Positions 23,980-32,524 of a stretch of 54,997 bases of DNA are shown here, in pieces; the stretch's first letter is position 1; each line of letters begins with the position of its first letter. Origin of the DNA: Pseudonocardiales bacterium (GTDB taxonomy: Bacteria > Actinomycetota > Actinomycetes > Mycobacteriales > Jatrophihabitantaceae); contig QHCC01000220.1 of NCBI GenBank assembly GCA_003243915.1, positions 1 to 54,997 on the forward strand, in the 5' to 3' direction. The notes beneath the pieces are model-generated. The model was not told the DNA's origin, did not search any database, and saw only the letters and a list, made by a program, of their open reading frames with translations. The translations under genes were made by a program, and so were the position numbers.

Positions 23980-24929
23980 TCACCGGAGCAGCGGGCTTCA
24001 TCGGCAGCCAGGTCGCTGAAGCCTTGCTGGCCCGCGGAGACGACGTGCTGGGAATCGACGCGTTCACCGACTACTACGACGTCGCGATCAAGCACCGCAA
24101 TCTTGTCCGGTGTCATAACCACAGCCGGTTCCAGTTCGTACCGGGCGACCTCACGCACCTGGCCCTCGATGAGCTGCTCGACGATGTCGACGTGGTATTC
24201 CACCTGGCCGGACAGCCGGGCGTGCGCTTGTCGTGGTCGGACAACTTCGCCGTCTACGTGCACCGAAACATCCTGGCCACCCAGGCGCTACTCGAGGCCT
24301 GCCGCAGGGCGGGGCGGGCGCGGATCGTCTTCGCGTCCAGCTCCTCGGTGTACGGCAATCAGGCGAACTACCCCTGTGCGGAGCACCAGCTGCCACGCCC
24401 GCACAATCCGTATGGGGTTACCAAGCTCGCCGCGGAGCAGCTGTGCATGCTGTACGCGGAGAATTGGGACCTGCAGACGGTGGCGCTGCGCTACTTCACG
24501 GTCTACGGGCCGCGGCAACGCCCTGACATGGCGATGAACCGGTTCATCGATGCCGCCGTGCGTCATCGCGCGGTGCCGCTGTACGGCGACGGCTCCCAGG
24601 TACGCGACTTCACCTTCGTCTCCGACGTCGTCGAAGCCACCGTCCTCGCGGGACTCACCGATCTTCCCCGCGGCTCGGTCCTCAATGTGGCAGGAAGCGA
24701 GTCGGCGACCGTCAACGACGCGCTCGCCCTGGTCGCCGAGGAGACCGGGGAACTGCTCGAGATCGACCCCCAGCCGGCACAAACGGGCGACGTCCCCCGA
24801 ACGGGCGGATCCATCGACCGGGCCCGCGAGATGCTCGGCTGGGAACCCGCCGTAGGTCTGGCCGAGGGAATCCGACAACAGGTCGCGTGGCAGCTCGACA
24901 CGGCGGCGCGCCCGGCCCAAGCGTCCTGA
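23967..24929 (+). CDS. NAD-dependent sugar epimerase/dehydratase (UDP-glucose/glucuronate 4-epimerase family)
   Basis: 320-residue extended SDR enzyme that supplies a nucleotide sugar for the polymer. Rossmann glycine motif TGAAGFIGSQVAEALL (residues 6-21), NAD-binding aspartate in VLGIDAFTDYY, FHLAGQPGVRLSW, catalytic Ser/Tyr/Lys set FASSSSVYGN and YGVTKLAAEQL, and RYFTVYGPRQRPDMAMNRF, closest in wording to UDP-glucuronate 4-epimerases and related epimerases. Donor specificity cannot be read from sequence. Starts with GTG inside the end of the preceding GT gene; its stop overlaps the next start as TGATG. Confidence 0.9.
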   Translation: MRFLVTGAAGFIGSQVAEALLARGDDVLGIDAFTDYYDVAIKHRNLVRCHNHSRFQFVPGDLTHLALDELLDDVDVVFHLAGQPGVRLSWSDNFAVYVHRNILATQALLEACRRAGRARIVFASSSSVYGNQANYPCAEHQLPRPHNPYGVTKLAAEQLCMLYAENWDLQTVALRYFTVYGPRQRPDMAMNRFIDAAVRHRAVPLYGDGSQVRDFTFVSDVVEATVLAGLTDLPRGSVLNVAGSESATVNDALALVAEETGELLEIDPQPAQTGDVPRTGGSIDRAREMLGWEPAVGLAEGIRQQVAWQLDTAARPAQAS

Positions 24930-26146
24930 TGGCCGGTACGGCCGCGGACACCGCCCGAGTGGCGATGTTCATCAACAGCCTGCAGCGCGGCGGCGCTGAA
25001 ACCCAGTTCCTGCGGGTTGCCCGTGCGCTGCGCAGCGCGGGGCATGAGGTGCGGATCTACACGCTGCTCGACGACAACGACTTCCCCGAGAATGACATCC
25101 CGGTCTTCCCTCTTTCCAGCGCCGGGCGCGTCGGCGCCGCTGCCATCCTGCGCGGTGCCGTGCGCATGACCCGCGGGTGGCGTCCGCAGGTCGTCATCAG
25201 CTTTCTGTACCAGGCGACGCTTATCGGCCGTGCCGCGGCACGCGCCGCCCGTGCGCCGGTAGTCATCTCCTCGATGCGCAACGAACGGCTCGAATCGAGA
25301 CTCCGGACGTTGCTGTATCGGCTGACCAGCGTCGGCGACACTGAAGTGATCACCAATTCACACCGCGCGGCGCAGCTTCTCCAGTCCAACGGGACGGTGC
25401 GGCGCGGCGTCCTGACGGTCATCCCGAACGGGGTGGACCTCGCGTTGTTCGACGGCGACAAGACGGCGTCGCGAGCAGCACTCAGGCAGGCCCTAGGTGT
25501 CCCTGACACCATGTTCCTCTACCTCGGCGTCGGCCGGCTCACCCCACAGAAGGACTGGCCGACGCTTGTTGCGGCCGTGTCGGCTTACCGCGGCCCCGAA
25601 GCACATTGGCTGATCGTCGGCAATGGCCCCGACGAGGCCGACGTCCGCGCGGCGATCGACAGGGCGGGCCTCTCGGGCCGGATCTCGCTGCTCGGTCTAC
25701 GCGACGACGTGATCGAGTTGCTGGCCGCATGCGACGGGCTGGTCCTGTGCAGCCGGTACGAAGGACTCCCGAACGTCGTCCTGGAGGCGATGGCCGCCGG
25801 CCGGCCGGTCATCGCATCACGGGTAGGCGGCTGCCCCGAGCTGGTCCGGCCCGGATGGGGCACCCTGGTCGATCCCCAGGCGCCCGGTGCGCTGGCCGCG
25901 GCGATGGCCAGCCTGGCCGGGCGCACCCACGACGAGCGGCTCGTCATGGGCACGCGGGCGCGCACTGAGATTGCGTCGCGGTTCTCCCTCGTTTCGGCCG
26001 ATCGTGAGTGGGTCGGCCTGGTGGAGCGCTCGCTGGCCGGGGCGCGCCGGCGCCGGGCGTCCGTCGCGCACCGAGGGGCCTGGCACAATCGCCTGAGCGT
26101 TTCGCAGACGGACCGCACCACGATCATCGGGTTGGAGAATGAGTGA
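24929..26146 (+). CDS. GT4-family glycosyltransferase
   Basis: 405-residue GT-B glycosyltransferase. Acceptor domain: VAMFINSLQRGGAETQFLRVARALRSAGHEVRIYTL (the GGAE motif typical of this group). Donor domain: LGVGRLTPQKDWPTLVAAVSAYR, HWLIVGNGPDEADVRAAIDRAGL, LGLRDDVIELLAACDGLVLCSRYEGLPNVVLEAMAAGRPVIAS (EGLPNVVLE = E-x7-E). Adds the next sugar to the repeat unit. The start ATG is set by the TGATG overlap with the epimerase gene. Its stop overlaps the next gene as GTGA. Two GT4 enzymes plus the initiating transferase fit a repeat unit of at least three sugars. Confidence 0.9.
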   Translation: MAGTAADTARVAMFINSLQRGGAETQFLRVARALRSAGHEVRIYTLLDDNDFPENDIPVFPLSSAGRVGAAAILRGAVRMTRGWRPQVVISFLYQATLIGRAAARAARAPVVISSMRNERLESRLRTLLYRLTSVGDTEVITNSHRAAQLLQSNGTVRRGVLTVIPNGVDLALFDGDKTASRAALRQALGVPDTMFLYLGVGRLTPQKDWPTLVAAVSAYRGPEAHWLIVGNGPDEADVRAAIDRAGLSGRISLLGLRDDVIELLAACDGLVLCSRYEGLPNVVLEAMAAGRPVIASRVGGCPELVRPGWGTLVDPQAPGALAAAMASLAGRTHDERLVMGTRARTEIASRFSLVSADREWVGLVERSLAGARRRRASVAHRGAWHNRLSVSQTDRTTIIGLENE

Positions 26147-26994
26147 CCGCCACACAAGCGCATAGGCGACGTTCCGCCGGGCGGCAGCCGAAGGTGGTCC
26201 GCAACGTCATCATCGGGCTGGTGCTGCTGATCATCTGTACTGGGCTCGGGGTGCTGGGCGCCGTGATCTACACCGGCACCCAGAAGACCCTCTACACGAG
26301 CAAGGTCGTGGTTCGCGTCTACGACCCGACGAACGTCACCAGCTCGACCGCGGGACGCGTGGATCCGGCGCGCCTGGTCCCCTTGGAGGTGAGCTACGCG
26401 CAATCTCGTCAGGTTTCCGATCTTGCCGAAGCTGCGCTCAAGGCCAACAACACCACGTACGACCACGTGACATGGACCGGCGCGGCCGACCAGGACGCGA
26501 TCTCGGTGACCTGTTTCGCCGCGCATCCGGCAGCCACCGTCACCTGCGCGGAAGAATTCGCCAGCGATTACATCAGGATCCGTCGCGGCGACGTGAGCAC
26601 GCCACTGGTGGCCACTGCCAAGAGCACCGACGGCCAGATCGACAAACTGCGTAAGGATGCATCCGTCGTGCAGAGCAGCATCGCCGGTGCGGACCCGACG
26701 AGAGCGGCGGATGCGATCAGGGCGGCCCTGGCCCAGCAGGCCGCGATTCTGGATCAGATCACGACGCTGACCCAGCAGGCGAATCTGACCAGACAACAAG
26801 CTGCCTCGCTGGCGGCCAATTTCGACATCGTGCAGCACGCTGCGGTGCCGACCAGCAAGGTGAGCCCGACCGGCTCACGCAACCTGACGCTGGGACTGCT
26901 GGCGGGTCTGGCCCTCGGCGTCGCCCTGCTGCTCGTATGGCAGCAGATCGGGTCGGTGCTGCGGGCTCAGCACACGGCTTCGGGTACCAACTAG
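26143..26994 (+). CDS. Wzz-like polysaccharide co-polymerase / chain-length protein without kinase domain
   Basis: 283 residues with the two-transmembrane topology of chain-length determinants: cytoplasmic basic N-terminus, TM1 about 22-45 (VIIGLVLLIICTGLGVLGAVIYTG), an extracytoplasmic alpha-helical region rich in Gln (ALAQQAAILDQITTLTQQANLTRQQAASLAANFDIVQHAAVP) and TM2 near the C-terminus (LTLGLLAGLALGVALLLVWQQIG). The AAVPTSKVSPTGSRN segment just before TM2 matches the proline-rich P-x2-P-x4-P-like region of Wzz proteins. It lacks the BY-tyrosine-kinase domain fused in many actinobacterial homologues. GTG start coupled to the upstream GT gene. The family call is moderate; sequence identity in this group is low. 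Confidence 0.72.
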   Translation: MTATQAHRRRSAGRQPKVVRNVIIGLVLLIICTGLGVLGAVIYTGTQKTLYTSKVVVRVYDPTNVTSSTAGRVDPARLVPLEVSYAQSRQVSDLAEAALKANNTTYDHVTWTGAADQDAISVTCFAAHPAATVTCAEEFASDYIRIRRGDVSTPLVATAKSTDGQIDKLRKDASVVQSSIAGADPTRAADAIRAALAQQAAILDQITTLTQQANLTRQQAASLAANFDIVQHAAVPTSKVSPTGSRNLTLGLLAGLALGVALLLVWQQIGSVLRAQHTASGTN

Positions 26995-27000
26995 GCCGCC

Positions 27001-28368
27001 GTGGACATCGCTGCGCCGGCGCCGTTCGCGGCCCTCCTGGTCAAGAGATTCTCGTTCGGGTCGACGCTGATGTTCATTGCGTCCATCCCGATCGAGAATG
27101 CGAAGGGGTTCGGTCATTCCTCCCTCGCCCAGCTCACCGGGATCGGGGCTCTCGCCGGCACCGGCCTGCTGGTGCTGCTGACCGGGCGGCTCCGGGTCGT
27201 ATCCGCCGTGTTGGTGCCGGCGTTGCTGTTCCTCGGTTGGGCGGCGGCCTCGTATTCCTGGTCGGCGGCTCCGAAAGCCACCATCAGCTACGTCATCACT
27301 GCGGCGCAATTGGTGGCCCTGCTGATCGTGGTCTGGCAGCAGATCGACACACCCCGCAGCCTGCGGCTGGCACTGCTCTCGCTGACCGCAGGGGGGACGG
27401 CCGGTGCATTCTTGACCACCGTCCACCGGATTTCGAAGACCGGCGGCGTGGCACGCTATGCGGTAGGTGACCCGAACGACTTCGGCATCATGATCGCAAT
27501 CACGATCGTCATCACCCTCTACCTGCTGCGTACCACCTCGCAGCCCTTGCTCACCCGGATGTGTCTGGCTGCAGCGGTCATTCTGCAGATCGTCGCGCTC
27601 GGGCGCACAGCCTCCCGCGCCGCGGCGATCGCCGTGGTGGCCGGGCTGCTGATCCTGCTCGTCGACCGCAGCATTCTCTCCACCCGGCGGCTGATCCCGG
27701 CCATCATCGTCGTGGTCGGTGCCGGGTTCTCCGTGCACCGGCTCGTCGGCTCGGACGCGCTCGGCCGCATCGGCACTGCAGTCAACTCCGCCGAGGCGGG
27801 CGACCTCAACAACCGCACCGCCTTCTGGCACACGGCATTCGGGCTCTGGCAACACTCGCCCGTACACGGTGTCGGCGCAGGGGCGTTCAAACACTTCAAC
27901 ACCTTGGCCGGCAAGGACCGAGTCGCACACTCGGTCTTCTTCGGTTTGCTGTCCGAGCTCGGCGTCGTGGGACTCCTGCTGTTCCTGCTCATGATCGTCG
28001 CTGCGGCACGCCAGCTGCGTGCCACCCCCCCGGCGCTTCGGCGGCTGTGGCTCGCGCTCTTCGTCACCTGGCTCGGCGCCGGCGTCACCCTGACCTTCGA
28101 ACTCAGGAAGATGACCTGGGTGCTCATCGCCCTGTGCGCCTCGGCGGCCATCGCCTACCGGCCGCTGGCCACGGACGGCACGGACGGCACGGACGATCCC
28201 GGCGGTGGCCTCGATGACGACCGCCCCGGCGGCGGCCCGCCTCCCGCCCACGACGAACTGCGAACAGTGCCGGACAACGGGGTTGGGCTGGACACGACGA
28301 CTTGGATCGAGGCCGGCCCCCCCGCCGATCGCGCAATGCCCGAACTGTCGCCGATCTCCTCCAGCTGA
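27001..28368 (+). CDS. O-antigen ligase / polysaccharide polymerase (Wzy_C family)
   Basis: 455-residue integral membrane protein, probably ten or more membrane spans (for example LTGIGALAGTGLLVLLTG, VVSAVLVPALLFLGWAAASYSW, LTRMCLAAAVILQIVALGRTASRAAAIAVVAGLLILLV). The Wzy_C loop is NRTAFWHTAFGLWQHSPVHGVGAGAFKHFNTLAGKDRVAHSVFFGLLSELGVVG: the G-x-G-x-G pattern and the AHSVFFGLLSELG motif (normally H-N-x-x-x-x-x-L/A-E-x-G) are diagnostic. The C-terminal ~90 residues are an Asp/Gly/Pro-rich cytoplasmic tail with TDG repeats (around 28170-28200). Start GTG 27001, six bases after the Wzz-like stop. Confidence 0.85.
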   Translation: MDIAAPAPFAALLVKRFSFGSTLMFIASIPIENAKGFGHSSLAQLTGIGALAGTGLLVLLTGRLRVVSAVLVPALLFLGWAAASYSWSAAPKATISYVITAAQLVALLIVVWQQIDTPRSLRLALLSLTAGGTAGAFLTTVHRISKTGGVARYAVGDPNDFGIMIAITIVITLYLLRTTSQPLLTRMCLAAAVILQIVALGRTASRAAAIAVVAGLLILLVDRSILSTRRLIPAIIVVVGAGFSVHRLVGSDALGRIGTAVNSAEAGDLNNRTAFWHTAFGLWQHSPVHGVGAGAFKHFNTLAGKDRVAHSVFFGLLSELGVVGLLLFLLMIVAAARQLRATPPALRRLWLALFVTWLGAGVTLTFELRKMTWVLIALCASAAIAYRPLATDGTDGTDDPGGGLDDDRPGGGPPPAHDELRTVPDNGVGLDTTTWIEAGPPADRAMPELSPISSS

Positions 28369-28389
28369 GTCAGGTACCGGTCACACTCG

Positions 28390-29706
28390 ATGGCGGGCCG
28401 GCACGCGAAGCCCCGGCGCGGCGCCTCGTCGTTGGTCACGAGTGCATCGGGCGCGTTCGTCCTGCAAAGCACCGGTGCCGGCCTCAACCTGGCCATGCAA
28501 TCGAGCCTTGCGCACGTGCTGGGCACGACGCTGTTCGGGCAGTACAGCCTCGCCTTCAATCTCAGCCAGCTCATCGCCACTCCAGCCGATCTCGGCGCCT
28601 CGTCGAGTGTGACGCGCTTCATCCCGCAATACCGGGTGCTGGGCCAGCGCGGGCATCTTCGCGGGGTCCTGCTGGCGGCGCAGCTGGTACCGCTAGTCGT
28701 CGCTTCGCTGGTCGCGGGCGCGGCCGCCGCCGTCGTGGCAGGCTTCGGCGCGGGATCTGCGCCGGTCGCGGTCATGCTCATCGCCATTGCAGGCATTCCG
28801 CTGTTCGTGCTCTCGCTGGTCCAGATGAACATGCTGCGGGCACTGGGACACATCTTCTGGGCATTCGCGCCGATGCTCGTGCTGCAGCCGCTCGTGGTCC
28901 TCATCGCAGTGGTCCTCCTCGCGCCGCGCTCGAGTCTGGTGACCTACGCCTGGGTCACTGTCGGCGCGCTGGGGGCGGTGGTGATCACCTCGACGTGCAC
29001 GGTCGGGCTGATCACCCGGCGACTCGGGTTGAACGAATCCCCGCGCATTCTCGAACTGCGTCACTGGTGGACGGTGAGCCTGCCGATGTTGCTCATCAAT
29101 GTCGTACAACTGGTCTTCCAGCGGCTCGACATCGTGGCAGTCGCCGTACTGCTCGATGCGCGCAGTGCCGGCATCTACGCCATCGCCAATCGCATGGCCG
29201 TGGCCGCCGCCTCGCTGCAGAAGGCGATGCTGAGCATCGTCGCGCCACAGATGTCTGGGCTGCACTGGTCTGGCAGGTCCCCCGAGCTCGAACGACTCGT
29301 GCTGCGTGGGCTTCGACTGGTGTTCGTGCCCGCCCTGCTTGTGACGGCGGTGCTGGCGGTGGCCGGCGGTGAATTCCTCGGACTCGTCGGCGAGCCGTAT
29401 CGCGCCGGCTATGCGGCCCTGGTCGTGTACGCCCTGGGCCAGCTGATCAGCGTGGGGGCCGGCCCGGTCGGCTGGCTGGCCACCATCGTCGGAGAAGAGC
29501 GCTCCATGGCGCGGATCAACACGATCAGCGCCGTGCTGGCCGTGGTGGGCTACGCAGTCCTGATACCGACTATCGGCATCGTCGGGGCCGCGGCGAGCAA
29601 CTCCGCGGGAATCGCGTACCGCAATGTTGCAGCGAGCCGCCTAGCGCGGCGTCACGGCTATCACATCTCCCTGGTGCGGGCCTTTCGGCGACCGGCGCAC
29701 GCCTGA
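28390..29706 (+). CDS. Polysaccharide flippase (Wzx / MOP family)
   Basis: 438-residue flippase that moves the lipid-linked repeat unit across the membrane. About 12-14 hydrophobic segments, for example AGLNLAMQSSLAHVLGTTLFGQYSLAFNLSQLIATPADLGASSSVTRFIPQYR (the polysaccharide-biosynthesis signature), LLINVVQLVFQRLDIVAVAVLLDARSAGIYAIANRMAVAAASLQKAM (the Wzx/RfbX central repeat) and IVGAAASNSAGIAYRNVAASRLARR near the end. Basic cytoplasmic N-terminus MAGRHAKPRRGASS. Eighth and last plus-strand gene of the contiguous run, 21 bp after the polymerase stop. Confidence 0.88.
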   Translation: MAGRHAKPRRGASSLVTSASGAFVLQSTGAGLNLAMQSSLAHVLGTTLFGQYSLAFNLSQLIATPADLGASSSVTRFIPQYRVLGQRGHLRGVLLAAQLVPLVVASLVAGAAAAVVAGFGAGSAPVAVMLIAIAGIPLFVLSLVQMNMLRALGHIFWAFAPMLVLQPLVVLIAVVLLAPRSSLVTYAWVTVGALGAVVITSTCTVGLITRRLGLNESPRILELRHWWTVSLPMLLINVVQLVFQRLDIVAVAVLLDARSAGIYAIANRMAVAAASLQKAMLSIVAPQMSGLHWSGRSPELERLVLRGLRLVFVPALLVTAVLAVAGGEFLGLVGEPYRAGYAALVVYALGQLISVGAGPVGWLATIVGEERSMARINTISAVLAVVGYAVLIPTIGIVGAAASNSAGIAYRNVAASRLARRHGYHISLVRAFRRPAHA

Positions 29707-29714
29707 GCCGCCCG

Positions 29715-30647
29715 TCAGGGCGCTCGTCGATCCTCGCCGATGGCGGCATCGAGCCAACTCGGCATGCCGGAGTAACCGTGCCGACGCAGCAGAGCCGCGC
29801 ATTCCGCGACGCTCGGCGCGTAGATCGCCCGCACCCGCTCGCGGTCGCGGTCGGTGAGGACCTCCGCCAGCGGGGCGGTATTCGTGCGGGCGTAGAGCGA
29901 GCGAAGCCCGCTCTTCAGCCGGGACCGGTCTGAGATGACGCGGGACAAGACGCGGTTGAGGCCGTAGCCGACCCGGCGCACGAGCACACTGCGCGGTTGC
30001 TGCGTCGTGTTGTGCCGGGCGAGATCGAAGGTGTCCAACGGTTCGTCGGCCACGTCCAACCATCGCAGCACCGCCCGCACGACGTCGCGCGGAGACGCTG
30101 CCAGATCCTCGGCGAAGACAACACGTAGGTCTGCGCCGAATGTCTCGAGCCAGGCCCCCAGGAATTGGGAATACATTCCGGTTCTGAGGGTGAGGAAGTG
30201 CGCGTTCTCCGGCCGCTTGTCCGTGCCCTGTCGGTAGTGCGTGCAGCAGGCGTCCACAAAGGCCGAGAAGTCCATCTCCCGTGGCAGGTGACCCTTGCTG
30301 CGCTTGTAGGTGTAGCTCGACCACAGCCGGGTCACCGGATTGCGCAGCAAGATCAGCACACGCGGCCGCCCGAGCGTGTCGCGGACCGCGTGTGCCACGG
30401 TCGCGCCGCCGACGAAATAGGACGGCGAGGCGTCGAGGCGCCAGGGCTGCGGCCCCGCCTTTTCGTAATGTGCTGCGTAGCGTTCCAGCCCGGCCGGCTG
30501 CCGGCCATAGATGAGCGGCGAGAAGTAGTTCACCTCTTTGCCGGCCGGCGCGAATACGTCCGGGTGCTGGGCGAGATAGGCGAACAGCGACGTCGTGCCC
30601 GCCTTGGTCACGCCGGCGATGACGAGGTTCGCAAGCGCCTGCGCCAC
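29715..30647 (-). CDS. Sulfotransferase, third of three
   Basis: 310-residue PAPS-dependent sulfotransferase of the N-deacetylase/sulfotransferase-like bacterial group. 5'-phosphosulfate loop: LVIAGVTKAGTTSLFAYLAQHPDVF (about 8-32, with KAGTTS); acceptor-side KEVNYFSPLIYG; 3'-phosphate site: RVLILLRNPVTRLWSSYTYKRSKG (about 96-119). The GTG start has GAGGGAGA seven bases upstream. It is convergent with the flippase gene (8 bp apart), so it is not part of the plus-strand transcript but clearly belongs to the cluster by function. It shares only the fold with the other two sulfotransferases, suggesting three distinct sulfated positions. Confidence 0.87.
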   Translation of the reverse strand: MAQALANLVIAGVTKAGTTSLFAYLAQHPDVFAPAGKEVNYFSPLIYGRQPAGLERYAAHYEKAGPQPWRLDASPSYFVGGATVAHAVRDTLGRPRVLILLRNPVTRLWSSYTYKRSKGHLPREMDFSAFVDACCTHYRQGTDKRPENAHFLTLRTGMYSQFLGAWLETFGADLRVVFAEDLAASPRDVVRAVLRWLDVADEPLDTFDLARHNTTQQPRSVLVRRVGYGLNRVLSRVISDRSRLKSGLRSLYARTNTAPLAEVLTDRDRERVRAIYAPSVAECAALLRRHGYSGMPSWLDAAIGEDRRAP

Positions 30648-30829
30648 CGGTTTCTCCCTCGATCAAGCCTGTCGGCCGGATCGGCCTGAGCGCCGTCCCA
30701 TAGTATTGGCTCGCTACTTGTCGCAGATGGCGTCCGGGGGCCGGTGTTCGACGATCACGCGCTGCCACCACCGCACCTGGTGCCCTCGGAGATGCGCGAC
30801 CGGACGGCACCCGAGAGAATAAACCCGTC

Positions 30830-31453
30830 ATGAGGTCTGCCCACGCCTTGCTCGAGAGCCGGATGCTCCTTCTTGTCGGCAGGATCGTCGCGGTCCCGTT
30901 CCTGTGGCTACATCACCTGCAGGCGCGGGTGGTCGGCAGCGAGCGGTCGTTCATCGCGATGTCGCAGCTACTGAGCCTGTTCCCCGACGGGGCGGGCACC
31001 CTGGTGCGTCGCGCCTTTTACCAGCGCACAGTCGAGGCGTTCTCGGATACGTGCGCCATCTCGTTCGGGTCGGTGCTGACCAAGCCCGGTGCCCGATTCG
31101 GTGAGCACGTGTACGTCGGGCCGTCCTGCTCGTTGGGGCTGGTGACTGTCGACCGCGACGTGTTGATCGGCGATGGCGTGCGTGTGTCGAGCGGCTCGAA
31201 GCAGCACGGGACTGCGGACTTGTCCGTGGCGATCCGCGAGCAGGCGGGTTCCTTCGAGCGGGTGCACATCGGGGCAGCCGCCTGGATCGGTTCGGGCGCG
31301 ATCGTGCTCGCCGATGTCGGTGCAAGCGCGATCGTCGGCGCCGGCGCCGTCGTGGTGGCTTCGGTGCCCGCGTTCGGCGTCGTGGCCGGCAATCCCGCTC
31401 GGCTGGTACGCGACCGGCGCGACGCGTCAGCGTCGGATGGTTCGGACACCTGA
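30830..31453 (+). CDS. Left-handed beta-helix acyltransferase (hexapeptide repeat)
   Basis: 207-residue acetyl/acyltransferase of the LbH family, probably decorating the polysaccharide. N-terminal helical region with LLLVGRIVAVPFLWLHHLQARVVGSE; beta-helix repeats from about residue 75 onwards (FGSVLTKPGARFGEHVYVGPSCSLGLVTVDRDVLIGDGVRVSSGSKQH, ERVHIGAAAWIGSGAIVLADVGASAIVGAGAVVVASVPAFGVVAGNPARLVRD). The VVAGNPARLVR end is the signature of CysE/NodL-type enzymes. A hydrophobic N-terminus suggests membrane proximity. ATG start without a strong Shine-Dalgarno. Acceptor unknown. Confidence 0.85.
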   Translation: MRSAHALLESRMLLLVGRIVAVPFLWLHHLQARVVGSERSFIAMSQLLSLFPDGAGTLVRRAFYQRTVEAFSDTCAISFGSVLTKPGARFGEHVYVGPSCSLGLVTVDRDVLIGDGVRVSSGSKQHGTADLSVAIREQAGSFERVHIGAAAWIGSGAIVLADVGASAIVGAGAVVVASVPAFGVVAGNPARLVRDRRDASASDGSDT

Positions 31454-31530
31454 GGCCGGCGGCGGTCGGATTGGCATACCGGACAGCGGTGCCGGCCGTG
31501 GTGGCCTCCCCTGGTGGCGCGCGGGCCGGC

Positions 31531-32328
31531 CTAGGCGGAGCGCTCGGAACTCCGGACGCGGTGGTGATCAGCGACCGATGTCATATGCCGGTGGCGGGCA
31601 CGGGGCGTCATGCCCATGAAATGCAGCGCGTGCGGGTTCTGCACGAGCGGACGGTCTGTGTAGGAGCTGACGCTGCCGTTGTAGAGGTCCTCCTCGACGC
31701 GGCCCGTCACGTAGGGCTGGTTCCAGCCGGACGGAAGCCAGCTGGTCGAGGTGAGGAACCGACTGCCGCGTCCGGGCCGGGCCCACCGGTACTGCTCGTC
31801 GCCCCGGTTCCAACCGAGCGCGGCCAGCACGGCGCCCTGATCGGCCCACGGGCCAGGCTGGGGCCCTGCGGCCTCGACCGCGTCGAGGAACTGGAACGCC
31901 TTCGGCCGCGAGCGCATCACCCAGACGCCGGTGTTGGGATTGGTCCGGTGCTCAGCGGGCACGTGCTCGAGCGCGAGAGCCTGAAAGTGCGACGGATGCA
32001 GATGACCGGCGATGTCCTCGTCCGCACGGAGCAGCAGCACGTCGGCGTCGAGCCACACCACCAGGGGGAAGCTTGCCAGCGCTTGGCGCAGTAGCCGGAT
32101 CTTCTCCCACTTCGCGTGCTGCGCCGCGCGATCCGCGCCGACGCCGTCGACGGCCAGGTCCTCCGCATGCACCGCATATCCCCAGCAGTCCGCGTAGCGC
32201 AGAAAGGACGGCAGCGCGAGATCGTGCAGGACATCGCGCATCTGGGGACCCGCAGCCGTCACGAGGACGCCGGCCGGCTCTGTGTGCCTTGACCCGGTCC
32301 GTCCGCGCGTACCACCCCTGCTCTGCAT
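31531..32328 (-). CDS. Putative nucleotide-diphospho-sugar transferase (GT34-like, DxD)
   Basis: 265-residue cytoplasmic GT-A-type protein. Readable features: VLVTAAGPQMRDVLHDLALPSFLRYADCWGYAVHAE, KWEKIRLLRQALASFPLVVWLDADVLLLRADED with the metal-binding DAD (D-x-D), TNPNTGVWVMRSRPKAFQFLDAVEAAG, WADQGAVLAALGWNR, and the C-terminal NPHALHFMGMTPRARH. This is the architecture of bacterial galactosyltransferase GMA12/MNN10-like proteins. Likely adds a side-branch sugar. Start: GTG or ATG at 32328; a shorter start is possible since the first ~17 residues look unstructured. The last gene of the polysaccharide region on the right. Confidence 0.75.
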   Translation of the reverse strand: MQSRGGTRGRTGSRHTEPAGVLVTAAGPQMRDVLHDLALPSFLRYADCWGYAVHAEDLAVDGVGADRAAQHAKWEKIRLLRQALASFPLVVWLDADVLLLRADEDIAGHLHPSHFQALALEHVPAEHRTNPNTGVWVMRSRPKAFQFLDAVEAAGPQPGPWADQGAVLAALGWNRGDEQYRWARPGRGSRFLTSTSWLPSGWNQPYVTGRVEEDLYNGSVSSYTDRPLVQNPHALHFMGMTPRARHRHMTSVADHHRVRSSERSA

Positions 32329-32489
32329 ACCGGCAGCGGACCGTTCTCCCGTGAACGGACGGGGTAGCTGACACCACCGGAATGAGAACAGCAGCCCACG
32401 ATCCGGGATCCCGCTGGATCCAGCAGGCCGGGCGAGCGCGTGTCGCGTTCACCGCCATCCCGCACGCCTGGCCCGACTGTGAGGAAGGC

Positions 32490-32524
32490 TTGTACCTCAA
32501 CTAATATGCGCGCATACTAATTGC
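32490..32524 (+). promoter_or_regulatory. Promoter with overlapping palindromic operator for the SRPBCC-marR operon
   Basis: A near-perfect 26-bp palindrome (32498-32523) with core TATGCGCGCATA and outer arms CAAcTA / TAaTTG has only two mismatched pairs. It overlaps a plausible promoter: -35 TTGTAC at 32490-32495, 17-bp spacer, -10 CATACT at 32513-32518, giving a start at or next to the ATG at 32525. There is no ribosome-binding site, so the mRNA is probably leaderless. MarR-type regulators bind such palindromes over the promoter of their own operon; the marR gene is the second gene downstream. Confidence 0.72.

Noticed and set aside
28155-28210. CGGACGGCA triplet-repeat run near the end of the polymerase gene
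   Set aside because: Encodes TDG repeats in an Asp/Gly-rich tail; low complexity, not a separate element.
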